Of a stretch of 47,265 bases of DNA, positions 39,316 to 47,265 are shown piece after piece. Position numbers and translations under genes: made by a program. Each line of letters begins with the position of its first letter. Positions within the stretch are counted from its first letter, which is position 1. The stretch comes from JACDDK01 sp038198445. Its GTDB lineage: Bacteria; Actinomycetota; Rubrobacteria; Rubrobacterales; Rubrobacteraceae. The notes under the pieces are model-generated. The model worked only from the letters and a program-made list of their open reading frames with translations, was not told the DNA's origin and ran no database searches. The stretch spans positions 1 to 47,265 of the forward strand of contig JBBPZZ010000183.1 in the NCBI GenBank assembly GCA_038198445.1. Reading direction: 5' to 3'.

Positions 39316-39341
39316 TTTGGTGAGTCAAGTACGTTATTGCC
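39316..39341 (-). repeat. Right inverted repeat of the transposon
   Basis: Read inward on the minus strand it begins GGCAATAACGTACTTGACTC, matching the left end at 23 of 26 positions. On the outer side C and seven T follow, resembling the terminator tract at the left end. Between 39194 and this repeat no gene is seen. Confidence 0.85.
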
Positions 39342-39474
39342 CTTTTTTTGGTAGACGGCTCCACAACCGTCGAAGGCTTCACTTCAAGGGGATGGCCCGA
39401 GGTATAGCATCACTGTTAGATAGCGGAATTTGCCCCCGGCGCATATGTCGTCCGGTGGCTGTAAGGAGTGGATG

Positions 39475-40560
39475 ATGCGTTGGATCTATTCTCTAGCAAG
39501 CGCGCTGGTTCTGTCGCTGGCCCTCGCCGTAACTGCTACACCGGCCTTCGCGCACGAGAAGTGGTTTCAAAACGCCTCGGAGTTTCCGCTGCGCTGGGAC
39601 CTGTTTTCCCGCCCGCTTCCTCTGGCGTTGTTCGTGGCGGTGCTGATAGCCACGCTCGGCGCGGGGCTATTGTGGCGGGCGCGGGACGGGCGGAGCTTCA
39701 TACCTGGTCCCGAAGCGTTCGGGGCCACGGACGAGCGGCGCAGCACGCTCTACGCGCTCGCGCCTCTGATCCTGGGCGTTCACATCGCGGTGCCGCTACT
39801 CTTCAACGGTGTGCAGGGACAACTGTTCACTCCCGATAACCAGATGCCCGGCGCTTGAGCAAACTTCCTCGGTTTCGCCGAGACGATGGTCGCGCTGGCG
39901 CTGTTCTACGGTGCGTTCACCCGCGTCGCCGCGATCGCTCTGGCTGCTCTCTGGGTCGCCGGGATACCGCTACTCGGGATCGAAGCCATGCTGGACAATA
40001 CGCTGTATCTTGGCTTCGCGGCCTTCTTCTTGGCCGGGCGAGGACCGTATTCCATAGACCGGCTGTTGTTCCCCCGCACCGAGCCGCCGGAGTGGACCGC
40101 ACGGTACGCTATCACGGCCCTGCGCGTGGGGCTGGGCGTGAGCTTCCTCGTGGTGGCGTTCACCGAGAAGTTCGCCAACCTCCCGCTCGCGCGGGCGTTC
40201 CTAGAACAGTACCCGCTCAACTTCACGTCCGCCCTCGGGTTCCCGCTCTCCGACAAGCTATTCATTCTGGGCGCGGGTTCCGTGGAGCTCGCGCTGGGGT
40301 TGTTCCTGATCTCCGGCGTCTTCGTGCGCGAGATCGTACTGGTCGCCCTCATCCCCACCAACCTCACCCTCACTGTCTTCAACTGGTCGGAGCTGATCGG
40401 CCACCTCCCGATCTACGGTATCCTGGCGATACTCCTGATCTGGGAGCCCGGCCCCAGGAACCTGCTGCTGTGGATTCGAGGTCTGCGCGAGGGACCGCTT
40501 CCCTCCGATCCCGTGAATGGAGAGACCCGCTCCGCGAAAACGCCCTCAGCTTCTCTCTAA
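39475..40560 (+). pseudogene. DoxX-like/DUF polytopic membrane protein interrupted by TGA
   Basis: A signal-like start (RWIYSLASALVLSLALAVTA, then TPAFAHEKWF) leads to several membrane helices. At 39856-39858 the frame has TGA within NQMPGA-[TGA]-ANFLGFAE, after which the same frame runs on for 234 codons. It includes MVALALFYGAFTRVAAIALA, YAITALRVGLGVSFLVVAFT, EKFANLPLARAFLEQYPLNF and LFILGAGSVELALGLFLISG, typical of DoxX-family proteins. TGG (Trp) or a similar sense codon is expected at the TGA. One base change would restore an intact gene of about 360 residues. It could be recent inactivation, an assembly error or read-through. Confidence 0.8.
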
Positions 40561-40980
40561 AGCTCCGGTGCAACCGCGGAGCGCTTCCAGCAGGCGGGAG
40601 CGTTTCTTTCGCCCCAGCCCAGCCAGCATCCGCTCCTCTACACTCTCGATAACCCGGTGAGCTTCGGCTAACCGCTTTGAACCCTTCTTCGTCAGGTAGG
40701 CTTGCAGCACACGCCCGTGTGCCAGATGCGGCCGGCGATCCACGAGTCCGGCGGCTACGAGGTTCGCGAGGATCTGATTCATCGTCTGCGGCGTAACGAA
40801 GCATCGCCGCGCCAACTCCGCCCCCGATAGCCCCGGCGACGCCTCCAGGACACTCAACGCCGAGTATTGGGGCGTCGTTAAACCCGTTTGCTTCAACGCT
40901 TCATCCATCCGCAGCCTGAGCGCGTGCTGGGCGCGCTTCAACTCGTAACCAACACTGTTCTCCAATACGTTTGTCTTCAC
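40546..40980 (-). CDS. MarR-family transcriptional regulator
   Basis: The 144-residue protein has a MarR winged helix: TTPQYSALSVLEASPGLSGA, ELARRCFVTPQTMNQILANL then VAAGLVDRRPHLAHGRVLQA and LTKKGSKRLAEAHRV. Flanking helices form the dimer interface. Cys56, at the recognition-helix border (ARRCFVTP), might sense oxidants as in OhrR, although OhrR's Cys lies nearer the N-terminus, so this is uncertain. The last 15 bases overlap the 3' end of the convergent DoxX-like pseudogene. It is divergent from the VOC-AlkA genes, which it may control together with itself. Confidence 0.9.
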   Translation of the reverse strand: MKTNVLENSVGYELKRAQHALRLRMDEALKQTGLTTPQYSALSVLEASPGLSGAELARRCFVTPQTMNQILANLVAAGLVDRRPHLAHGRVLQAYLTKKGSKRLAEAHRVIESVEERMLAGLGRKKRSRLLEALRGCTGALERS

Positions 40981-41008
40981 AGATACTCCTTGTAAATATA
41001 TAAGTGTA

Positions 41009-41023
41009 CTGATAATATCTCAG
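41009..41023. promoter_or_regulatory. AT-rich palindromic patch between marR-type and VOC genes
   Basis: The 77-base divergent intergenic region is AT-rich and contains imperfect palindromes, for example CTGATAATATCTCAG (41009-41023) and CTTGTAAATATATAAG just to its left. These are candidate MarR sites controlling both directions. Visual evidence only. Confidence 0.4.
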
Positions 41024-41057
41024 GGTATTGATAAGTTTAGCAGAAAAGGAGGCTGGA

Positions 41058-41420
41058 GTGGCAAAGGTGATTGGTCCTGATTTCGTGGCTTTGCAGGTGC
41101 GGGACCTGGACGCTTCAAGACGGTTCTATACGGAGCGGTTGGGGCTCGAAGTGGACGCGAACGGGCCGCCGAATGCGGTGGTTTTTGGGACGGAGCCGAT
41201 ACCGTTCGTGGTTCGTGAGCCGAGCATGGACCTCGACGCGGTGGATAGGCTCGGGTGGGGTGTCGCGTTGTGGATGAAGTGCGACAACTCCGATGAGCTT
41301 TACGATTCGCTGCGGTTCGATGGGGTCGAGATAGCGCAAGAACCGTTTGACAGTCTGTTCGGGAGGACGTTCGCGTTCGTCGACCCGGACGGCTACACGG
41401 TCACGGTCCACTATGGTTGA
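41058..41420 (+). CDS. VOC-superfamily protein
   Basis: The 120-residue protein has one VOC module: FVALQVRDLDASRRFYTERL, FGTEPIPFVVREPSMDLDAV and FGRTFAFVDPDGYTVTVHYG. GTG at 41058 is chosen because AAAAGGAGG precedes it by six bases. It resembles glyoxalase/bleomycin-resistance proteins, but the N-terminal metal His is replaced (FVAL rather than HxxL), so metal binding is doubtful. Its end overlaps the AlkA-like start by eight bases. It is divergent from the MarR gene, suggesting a detoxification or binding role induced with DNA repair. Confidence 0.85.
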   Translation: MAKVIGPDFVALQVRDLDASRRFYTERLGLEVDANGPPNAVVFGTEPIPFVVREPSMDLDAVDRLGWGVALWMKCDNSDELYDSLRFDGVEIAQEPFDSLFGRTFAFVDPDGYTVTVHYG

Positions 41421-42336
41421 GCGTTTCGAGATACGCCCGGCAGGCCCGTACTCTCTCGCGGCAAGCGTGAAGTTCCTCGAAGGCTTCACTCCCGCAGCCT
41501 ACGAGGGGAACGAAGCGGGTCATCTCCATCTCGCCTTCGTGGCCGATGGTGGGGAAGAGGTCGCCGGGGTGTGTGTACGCTCCGAGGGGAAGACGGTCGT
41601 CGGCGAGGTGTTCGGTGGGGCCGACCCGGAGGCGGTGAGGCGTCAGGTGGAGCGGATACTCTCGCTGGACGTGGATGGGAGAGCTTTCCAGGAGGTGGGG
41701 GAGCGGGACCCGGTGGTGGGTCGGTTGCAGGCGCGGTATCCGGGGTTGAGGCCGGTATGTTTCCACTCGCCGTACGAGGCGGCGGCTTGGGCGATCATCG
41801 GCAACCGCATCCGCATTGTTCAGGCTGCGAAGATCAAAGCTCGCATGGCGCGGGAGTTGGGCGCGAGCGTGGAGATCCACGACCACAGAGAATACGCTTT
41901 CCCCTCTCCAGCGCGTCTGGCGCAACTCGAAGAGTTTCCGGGTCTCTCCGGTCGCAAGGTCGAGTACCTGCGGAGTTTGGGACATGCTGCCGCCGAAGAC
42001 CGGCTGGATGCGGCGCATCTGCGCTCCGTGCCAGTTACGCAGGCGCTGGAGGAGCTAAAGGAGTTGCCCGGTATAGGTCCTTTCTCTGCTGAGTTGATCC
42101 TGCTGCGCGGAGCGGGAGAGCCCGACTACGTGCCGTCCAACGAGCCGAGGCTGGGGCGGGCCGTCGCGATGGCATATGGTCTCGACGGCCCGCCCCAGCC
42201 CGAAGAGTTGGACAGGCTGGCCGAAGGCTGGCGACCGTACCGGACGTGGGTGAGTCTGCATCTGCGAGCGATGCTCGAAGACGAAACCGGTGAGATCTCC
42301 GGGGGCGCCAAGAAGAGTGAATACTCATCGAGATAG
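41413..42336 (+). CDS. AlkA-like DNA-3-methyladenine glycosylase with altered catalytic position
   Basis: The 307-residue protein has an AlkA-type N-terminal beta domain, AAWAIIGNRIRIVQAAKIKA, then the HhH-GPD hairpin LEELKELPGIGPFSAELILL. The segment that normally holds the catalytic Asp (PxGDxGL) here reads YVPSNEPRLGRAVAMAYGL, placing Glu rather than Asp at the key position. I recall actinobacterial relatives with a similar NEPR pattern, so this may be a natural subfamily. Such enzymes excise alkylated bases. ATG at 41413 overlaps the preceding VOC gene (ATGGTTGA). Position next to a MarR gene hints at stress induction. Confidence 0.85.
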   Translation: MVERFEIRPAGPYSLAASVKFLEGFTPAAYEGNEAGHLHLAFVADGGEEVAGVCVRSEGKTVVGEVFGGADPEAVRRQVERILSLDVDGRAFQEVGERDPVVGRLQARYPGLRPVCFHSPYEAAAWAIIGNRIRIVQAAKIKARMARELGASVEIHDHREYAFPSPARLAQLEEFPGLSGRKVEYLRSLGHAAAEDRLDAAHLRSVPVTQALEELKELPGIGPFSAELILLRGAGEPDYVPSNEPRLGRAVAMAYGLDGPPQPEELDRLAEGWRPYRTWVSLHLRAMLEDETGEISGGAKKSEYSSR

Positions 42337-42343
42337 GAGAATA

Positions 42344-42667
42344 ATGACACGGATTACGCAAGATGCAAACGTCTTAACGCTCATCAACGTGTTCACGGTG
42401 GAACCGCGGGATCAGCAGCGGCTCGTTGACGCGTTGGTGGAGGCAACGAAGTCAAACCTGAACCGGTTCCCGGGGTTCGTCTCAGCGAACATTCATAGAA
42501 GCTTCGATGGTACGAAGGTTGTCAACTACGCGCAATGGGAGAGTCGCGAGACGTACGAAGCGATGCTGGAGAGCCCCCAGGCGGCTCCGCACCTGAAGGA
42601 GGCAGCAGAGATAGCCGTGAGCTTCGAGCCGCATCTATACGAGGTTTCGGCGGTGGACGAGGTCTAG
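42344..42667 (+). CDS. Antibiotic biosynthesis monooxygenase (ABM) domain protein
   Basis: The 107-residue protein has the ABM ferredoxin-like pattern: VLTLINVFTVEPRDQQRLVD, FPGFVSANIHRSFDGTKVVN then YAQWESRETYEAMLESP. Such small dimeric proteins act on quinone or polyketide substrates, degrade haem or bind signals. The ATG follows AGGAGA and lies seven bases after the AlkA-like stop. Its stop overlaps by four bases with that of the convergent glgP. Biological substrate unknown. Confidence 0.9.
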   Translation: MTRITQDANVLTLINVFTVEPRDQQRLVDALVEATKSNLNRFPGFVSANIHRSFDGTKVVNYAQWESRETYEAMLESPQAAPHLKEAAEIAVSFEPHLYEVSAVDEV

Positions 42668-44772
42668 AGAGGCGCCGGCTTGAAGGTTGCCGCGCGCGGT
42701 ACGTACAGCCGATGCACGTAGTCCTGGACCATGCGCTGGGTCGAGAAGACCGGCGCGACGGTGCTTATGGCCTCTTTCATGACCTCGACCCATCCGGCGG
42801 GAACGTTGTTTTCGTCGCGGTCGTAGTAGAGCGGGATCAGGGCTTCCTCGAGCGTCCGGTAGAGCGACTCGGAGTCTTCGGCGTCTTGCTCTTCCTGGGA
42901 GGCGTACTCGCGCTCCTCGCCGATGGTCCAGCCGTTCTTGCCGTTGTACGCTTCGGGCCACCAGCCGTCCAGGACGCTGAAGTTGGGGGCGCCGTTTAGG
43001 GAGGCTTTCTGGCCGCTTGTGCCGCTGGCTTCCAGGGGTCGGCGCGGGTTGTTGAGCCACACGTCCACACCCTGCACGAGGTGGCGCGCCACGTTCATGT
43101 CGTAGTCTTCGAGGACGACTATGTGACCGGCGAGGTCTTCCGCTCCGGCGGCGGCGTAGAGCGAACTTATGAACTCTTTCGCCGGCTCGTCCGCCGGGTG
43201 GGCCTTGCCGGCGAAGACGAACTGGACCGGGCGGTCGGTGTTCTTTACGATGGCTCGCAGGCGTTCGGGGTCGCGCAGGAGCAGGGTCGCGCGCTTGTAG
43301 GTCGCGAAGCGGCGGGCGAATCCCAGGGTGAGGGCGTCAGGGTCGAGTTGCTGGGCGGGGGACGAGCTTCCGGTACGCTCGCGTTGCAGGCGGAGGCGTT
43401 CATTGACGAACTCCGTCATGGCGTGCTTCGTCGAGCGGTGCGTCTCCCAGAGGTCCGCCGCTGGTATCTCGTCCACGAACGACCACGCCGAGGCGTCTTC
43501 GAGCACCTCGCGCCAGGCGCGCCCGCCAGAGTAGCGTTCGAAGAGGTCAGCCAGTTCCGGGGAGAGCCAACTCCAGGTGTGGATGCCGTTGGTCACGTGG
43601 GTGATGGGCCGGCTTTCATTTTCGGGGAATAGATCTCTCCACATCTCCAGAGACACGTCGCGGTGAAGCTCGGAGACGGCGTTGCGGGCAGCCGAGAGTT
43701 TCATCGCCAGCACGGTCATGTTGAAGGTCGGACCCCATTCTTCTTCTTTGCGGCCGAGACCGAAGAGGCCCTCTTCGTCAGTGCCCAAAGTACCCGGCCA
43801 TCCGGCGGTGAACTCGTGGAAGAGCTCCGGGGGGAAGGCGTCGTGGCCGGCGGGGACCGGAGTGTGGGTGGTGAAAACGGTGTTGCGGGTGACCTCTTCG
43901 CGGGCCTCGTCGAACGAAGTCCCGGTGGCCGCAAGCTCGCGCATCCGCTCCAGGACGGAGAAGGCGGCGTGACCCTCGTTCATGTGGTAGACGGCGGGGC
44001 TGAAGCCCAGGGCGCGCAGGGCGCGGACGCCGCCGAGGCCCAGTATCATCTCCTGCGCTATGCGGGTGCGGGTGTCGCCGCCGTAGAGGCGGGAGGTAAG
44101 CTCGCGGTCATCGGGGGTGTTCTCGGGGACGTCCGCATCGAGAAGGAGGAGCGAGACGCGGCCAACTTCAGCCTTCCAGACTTTCAGGTGGACTTCGCGG
44201 CCAGACATCTCGATTGAGACCGCGGCCTCGTCGCCGTTCGCGTCGCGGGCGGGTAGCACGGGGCGGTTCTCGGGATCGAGTGGTTCGTAGATTTGCTCCT
44301 GCAAACCCTCGGCGTTCAGGCGTTGGCGGAAGTAACCCTGCGAGTAGAGAAGGCCGACCCCGACGAGCGGGAGACCCAGGTCCGAGGCGCTCTTTACGTG
44401 GTCTCCGGCGAGAACACCAAGGCCGCCGGAGTAGATCGGCAGACTCTCGTGCAGCCCGAACTCGGCTGAGAAGTACGCCACCGGATCGGTGAACTCCGGG
44501 TAGACGTGCTTCATCCAGGTATCCTCGCGAGAGAGGTAGGAGTCCAAATCACGCAGGACGTCATCGTAGGCGTCTACGAACCCGGAGTCCGCGGCGGCGG
44601 TGTTCAGGTTGGAGGTTTCTTTCATGAGGTGGACCGGATTGTGCTCGGACGTCTCCCAGAGGTCCGGGTCGAGGCTTTCGAATAGAGCCTGCGTGCCGGG
44701 CCGCCAGGTCCAGAGAAGGTTGTGGGCCAACTCGGGCAGACGGGATAGTCGTTCGGGGATGGATTGGTTCAT
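42664..44772 (-). CDS. glgP: Alpha-glucan (glycogen) phosphorylase, short TIGR02094-type
   Basis: The 702-residue GT35 enzyme removes terminal glucose as glucose-1-phosphate. It shows the short-form start ERLSRLPELAHNLLWTWRPG, YFSAEFGLHESLPIYSGGLG, YHMNEGHAAFSVLERMREL, VFTTHTPVPAGHDAFPPEL, TNGIHTWSWLSPELADLF and the pyridoxal-phosphate segment PLEASGTSGQKASLNGAPNF with its Lys. The usual Met after GTSG is Gln, a mild variation. No signal or regulatory extension. Start ATG at 44772. It is convergent with the ABM gene. Confidence 0.95.
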   Translation of the reverse strand: MNQSIPERLSRLPELAHNLLWTWRPGTQALFESLDPDLWETSEHNPVHLMKETSNLNTAAADSGFVDAYDDVLRDLDSYLSREDTWMKHVYPEFTDPVAYFSAEFGLHESLPIYSGGLGVLAGDHVKSASDLGLPLVGVGLLYSQGYFRQRLNAEGLQEQIYEPLDPENRPVLPARDANGDEAAVSIEMSGREVHLKVWKAEVGRVSLLLLDADVPENTPDDRELTSRLYGGDTRTRIAQEMILGLGGVRALRALGFSPAVYHMNEGHAAFSVLERMRELAATGTSFDEAREEVTRNTVFTTHTPVPAGHDAFPPELFHEFTAGWPGTLGTDEEGLFGLGRKEEEWGPTFNMTVLAMKLSAARNAVSELHRDVSLEMWRDLFPENESRPITHVTNGIHTWSWLSPELADLFERYSGGRAWREVLEDASAWSFVDEIPAADLWETHRSTKHAMTEFVNERLRLQRERTGSSSPAQQLDPDALTLGFARRFATYKRATLLLRDPERLRAIVKNTDRPVQFVFAGKAHPADEPAKEFISSLYAAAGAEDLAGHIVVLEDYDMNVARHLVQGVDVWLNNPRRPLEASGTSGQKASLNGAPNFSVLDGWWPEAYNGKNGWTIGEEREYASQEEQDAEDSESLYRTLEEALIPLYYDRDENNVPAGWVEVMKEAISTVAPVFSTQRMVQDYVHRLYVPRAATFKPAPL

Positions 44773-45153
44773 GTTCGCGCCGTTTCATTTTTGGGTGTGT
44801 ACCGGGTGCATTTTAGGGAGAAACCTCCCAGGTGCAAACGCGGGCATGATCCCCTGACCATTGGCGGGCGTAATAGCCTTGCGAGCCGCTAATGCGGCAG
44901 GTAACATGAGGTCCGCCGGAGGCGCATGAAGTATTCGTGGTTTCGCATGTTTTGGCGAAGTGAAATGCGGTGGGAAGCGGTTGTCAGGGAGTACGATCGT
45001 TGGCGGAGATGCCGGGCTCTGCGTGAGGCGCTGAACGAGACGTGACATAAAACGTGAGAATGAGTTGGATGAGCTTGGATCCAGAATGAGTGCAGATCTG
45101 TTCGTGGGAGAGGACGTGAAGAGTGGACTTTTCTCCTTCGGAGGCGGGAATAC
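44773..45153. other. Intergenic region with a possible 39-residue small gene at 44926-45045
   Basis: This 381-base gap holds the divergent promoters of glgP and the kinase. The only plausible frame is on the plus strand: an ATG at 44926 after CCGGAGG encodes KYSWFRMFWRSEMRWEAVVR and a basic tail, ending at TGA 45043-45045. It is Trp/Arg-rich and matches no family I know. Nothing else is supported. Confidence 0.3.
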
Positions 45154-47004
45154 TTGAAGGCCGCTTTGCGAAGGGCTCCCGGACGAGTGGCGCGCCACCT
45201 GCGGCGCGGGGCGGCGGCCTACGGGATATTGGTAGTCTCGCTGCTGCTTACGGCACTAGCCTGGAATTACGTGCGCGAGAACGTTCAGGAGCAGAACACC
45301 GCCCGGTTCCGCGAGACAGCCCGGGTTGGGCAGGAAGCCATGGACCGCCGCACGAACTCCTACGTGGACGCCATGCTTGGCGCCCGCGGCTTCATACTGG
45401 CGAGTAAGTCGGTAACCAGGGATGAGTGGGGCAGTTACGTTAGCGGCATAGTGCCGAAGGAACGCTTTAAAGGCCTGCAGGCACTGGGCTATGCCGAATA
45501 CGTTGCTCCCAAAGAGAAAAAGAGCTTCCTCGCCGGGACCAAAAAGCAGGGTCTTCCCGGTCTCCGTCCAGACCTCGACCCCGGCGGAGAGCGTCCGGCG
45601 TACTTCCCGCTGACTTTCGTGGAACCGCGTAACGCGGCCAACACGACCTTGCTCGACTACGACATGTATACCAAACCCGAAGATCGGGCCGCCATGAACC
45701 GGGCGCGGGACACCGGGAAACCGACGGCCACGAGCCGGGTCTACGTCCTGACCGAGGCCCCTTCGGGCGCCGACGCAGACCTCTCCCTAAAGCCGGGATT
45801 CGCCGTCTATCTGCCGGTTTATCGAAAAGGAGAGCCGCAAGATACCGCCGAGGAGCGACGGAAGGCCTTAAAAGGTTTCGTCGTCGGATGCTTCAAAATG
45901 GATAGCCTGTTGAAGGGGATCTTCGGCGGCTCCCTGGATCCCACGCTGGACTTCGAAGTCTACGACGGGAAGAACACCTCCGAGAGCAGTCTGCTCTACG
46001 ATGACGACGGAGTGCGGCGCGCCGGACAGGGCTATCCAGGGTATTCGAGCTCCGACCAGATCAACGTCGCCGGACGCGACTGGACCCTGTTCTTTAGCGC
46101 CTCGCCGGAGTTCGGCCGGGACGCGACGAGCCGACTCCCGCTCTTCGTGCTCCTGACCGGCATTGCGACCAGCTTCCTCCTGTTCTTCGTCGTCTGGATG
46201 CTCGTACGCAGCCGCGACCGGGCCGAGCGGGTAAGCGAGGACCTGGAGGACGCCAACCGCGAGCTCGAAAGTACGAACAGCGAGCTTGAGGCGTTCAGCT
46301 ACTCCGTATCCCACGACCTGCGCGCCCCGTTGAGGACCATAGACGGTTTCTCCCAGATACTCCTCGAAGACTACGGCGAGAGCCTGGACGCGGAAGGCGA
46401 AGACTACCTGAACCGGGTACGGGCCGCCAGCCAACATATGGGCCTCCTCATAGACGATCTGCTGGACCTTTCGCGGGTCACGCGAAGCCCCCTGCGCCGT
46501 GAGAGGGTCAACCTCAGTGAGATAGCAAACAACATAGCCGGGGAATTGAGACGGGAGCAGCCGGATCGCGATAGCGACTTCGTAATCGAGGAGGGTCTCA
46601 TCGTCCAGGGAGACGCCAGCCTGCTCTCCGTGGCGCTCAGAAACCTTCTCGGCAACGCCTGGAAATTTACCTCCAGGAAGCCTGGAGCGAGGATAGAGTT
46701 CGGCGCCGATAGGACCCCAGGGCCTGGCTTTCTCGCCCCGGTTTACTTCGTCCGGGACAACGGCGCGGGCTTCGAGATGGCCTACGCTCAGAGGCTCTTC
46801 GGAGCCTTCCAGCGCCTGCACCACCCCGATGAGTTCGAGGGTACGGGCATAGGGCTCGCGACCGTGCAGCGAATCATCCACCGTCACGGCGGCCGGGTAT
46901 GGGCCGAGGGCGAACCCGGCCGCGGCGCTACCTTCCACTTCACCCTCGGAACCGGTGCTCGCCAGAGCGCCGAGCCGCCACCCAAAAAGGCGGAGGTCGC
47001 GTGA
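45154..47004 (+). CDS. CHASE-domain sensor histidine kinase
   Basis: The 616-residue membrane sensor has TM1 at about 22-38 (AYGILVVSLLLTALAWNYV), an extracellular CHASE domain at about 70-310 (SYVDAMLGARGFILASKSVT, VEPRNAANTTLLDYDM), TM2 at about 328-351 (LFVLLTGIATSFLLFFVVWM) and a short coiled coil. HisKA has phospho-acceptor His387 (FSYSVSHDLRAPLRTIDGFS). The HATPase has NLLGNAWKFTSR, VRDNGAGFEM and GTGIGLATVQRIIHRHGG. The HisKA resembles bacteriophytochrome-type kinases. It senses an unknown small molecule. TTG start is supported by GGAGG nine bases upstream. The response regulator gene overlaps its stop (GTGA). Confidence 0.93.
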   Translation: MKAALRRAPGRVARHLRRGAAAYGILVVSLLLTALAWNYVRENVQEQNTARFRETARVGQEAMDRRTNSYVDAMLGARGFILASKSVTRDEWGSYVSGIVPKERFKGLQALGYAEYVAPKEKKSFLAGTKKQGLPGLRPDLDPGGERPAYFPLTFVEPRNAANTTLLDYDMYTKPEDRAAMNRARDTGKPTATSRVYVLTEAPSGADADLSLKPGFAVYLPVYRKGEPQDTAEERRKALKGFVVGCFKMDSLLKGIFGGSLDPTLDFEVYDGKNTSESSLLYDDDGVRRAGQGYPGYSSSDQINVAGRDWTLFFSASPEFGRDATSRLPLFVLLTGIATSFLLFFVVWMLVRSRDRAERVSEDLEDANRELESTNSELEAFSYSVSHDLRAPLRTIDGFSQILLEDYGESLDAEGEDYLNRVRAASQHMGLLIDDLLDLSRVTRSPLRRERVNLSEIANNIAGELRREQPDRDSDFVIEEGLIVQGDASLLSVALRNLLGNAWKFTSRKPGARIEFGADRTPGPGFLAPVYFVRDNGAGFEMAYAQRLFGAFQRLHHPDEFEGTGIGLATVQRIIHRHGGRVWAEGEPGRGATFHFTLGTGARQSAEPPPKKAEVA

Positions 47005-47265
47005 GCGAGCCAGGCATCCGCATGGGTATAAAACCCGGCACACCACTACGCAGGCCGTTGCGGTTGCTGGTAGTGGAGGACTCGGAGAACGACGCCCTGC
47101 TCCTCCTGCGGGAGCTGAGACGAGGAGGCTACGAGCCCGTCCACCAAAGAGTAGATACCCCGGAAGAGATGCAACGGGCGCTCCTCGAAGCCGACCACCG
47201 GGGAGAGCCCTGGGATATAGTAGTCTCCGACTACTTCATGCCGCGCTTCCGGGCGCCGGGCGCGC
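47001..47265 (+). CDS. Response regulator receiver protein (partial)
   Basis: A GTG overlapping the kinase stop (GTGA), with GGAGG five bases upstream, begins a protein with LRLLVVEDSENDALLLLREL and WDIVVSDYFMPRF, the acidic pocket and phosphorylatable Asp of a receiver domain (REC). It is cut by the window end. Rcp1-like stand-alone receivers are commonly paired with kinases of this HisKA type, so this may be a single-domain or larger regulator. Partner of the upstream CHASE kinase. Confidence 0.88.
   Translation, partial: MSEPGIRMGIKPGTPLRRPLRLLVVEDSENDALLLLRELRRGGYEPVHQRVDTPEEMQRALLEADHRGEPWDIVVSDYFMPRFRAPGA

Larger units (their letters stand above)
36236..39341 (+). mobile_element. IS1595-family transposon with passenger genes
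   Basis: About 3.1 kb is bounded by imperfect 26-bp inverted repeats (23 matching). It encodes an IS1595-type transposase, three same-strand passenger genes and one small antisense gene. It is flanked by matching CTTTTTT tracts (36229-36235 and 39342-39348); an 8-bp CCTTTTTT repeat is obtained if the right end is set one base shorter. IS1595 elements commonly make 8-bp duplications. Base composition and codon use in the passenger genes are visibly less GC-rich than in the flanking genes, supporting transfer. Some IS1595 subgroups are known to carry passenger genes. Both ends and transposase appear intact, so it may be mobile. Confidence 0.85.

Noticed and set aside
44785..45198. Minus-strand frame of 137 codons overlapping the kinase start
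   Set aside because: Pro/Ser-rich composition with no motif, no ribosome site and conflict with the kinase start.

Overview
This is about 47 kb of a high-GC bacterial chromosome with frequent GTG and TTG starts. Gene content points to a deep-branching actinobacterium of the Rubrobacter type: an NdgR-type IclR regulator beside leuCD, mutS/mutL, PRC-barrel stress proteins and an F420/PPOX-type enzyme. The genus is an inference from recalled protein similarity, not from a search.

Layout. 1-1.7 kb (minus): glycosyltransferase N-terminus, winged-helix protein, trpS, thiamine-binding protein. 1.8-6.1 kb: IclR regulator divergent from a methyltransferase, a methyltransferase remnant, leuC, leuD and a VOC protein. 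6.1-12 kb: RlpA-like protein, PPOX enzyme, tandem DUF427 protein, two uncharacterised proteins, PRC-barrel protein, Bcp peroxiredoxin and a very small secreted metzincin-like protein. 12.2-14.5 kb: METTL27-like methyltransferase, nucleoside hydrolase, carotenoid-biosynthesis membrane protein. 14.6-15.8 kb: a yybP-ykoY (Mn2+) riboswitch in front of a broken terC. 15.9-20 kb: DoxX protein, FAD monooxygenase and TetR regulator, winged-helix protein. 20-24.8 kb: mutS, a VapBC-like pair, mutL and a small membrane protein. 24.9-28 kb: gamma-glutamyltransferase, QueT-like transporter, decayed NRAMP transporter. 28.2-32.6 kb: adenylation-thiolation-reductase enzyme, SDR and queF. 32.6-36.2 kb: PRC-BON protein and a zinc-finger Clp ATPase ending at a strong terminator.

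At 36.2-39.3 kb lies an IS1595-family transposon with 26-bp inverted ends. It sits in the T-tract of the Clp terminator and carries three passenger genes (TIGR04255 family plus two unnamed families) and a small antisense gene. This cargo is the best candidate here for an undescribed system. Beyond it are a DoxX-like gene with an in-frame TGA, a MarR regulator, VOC protein, AlkA-like glycosylase and ABM protein, then glycogen phosphorylase and a CHASE-type histidine kinase with a response regulator cut by the window end.

Two themes recur. Gene decay is frequent: a methyltransferase remnant, terC, NRAMP and the DoxX-like gene, two of them manganese-related transporters. Small translationally coupled units are common: trpS/winged-helix, leuCD/VOC, vapC/mutL, ATR/SDR, VOC/AlkA and HK/RR. 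No tRNA, rRNA or CRISPR array was seen.
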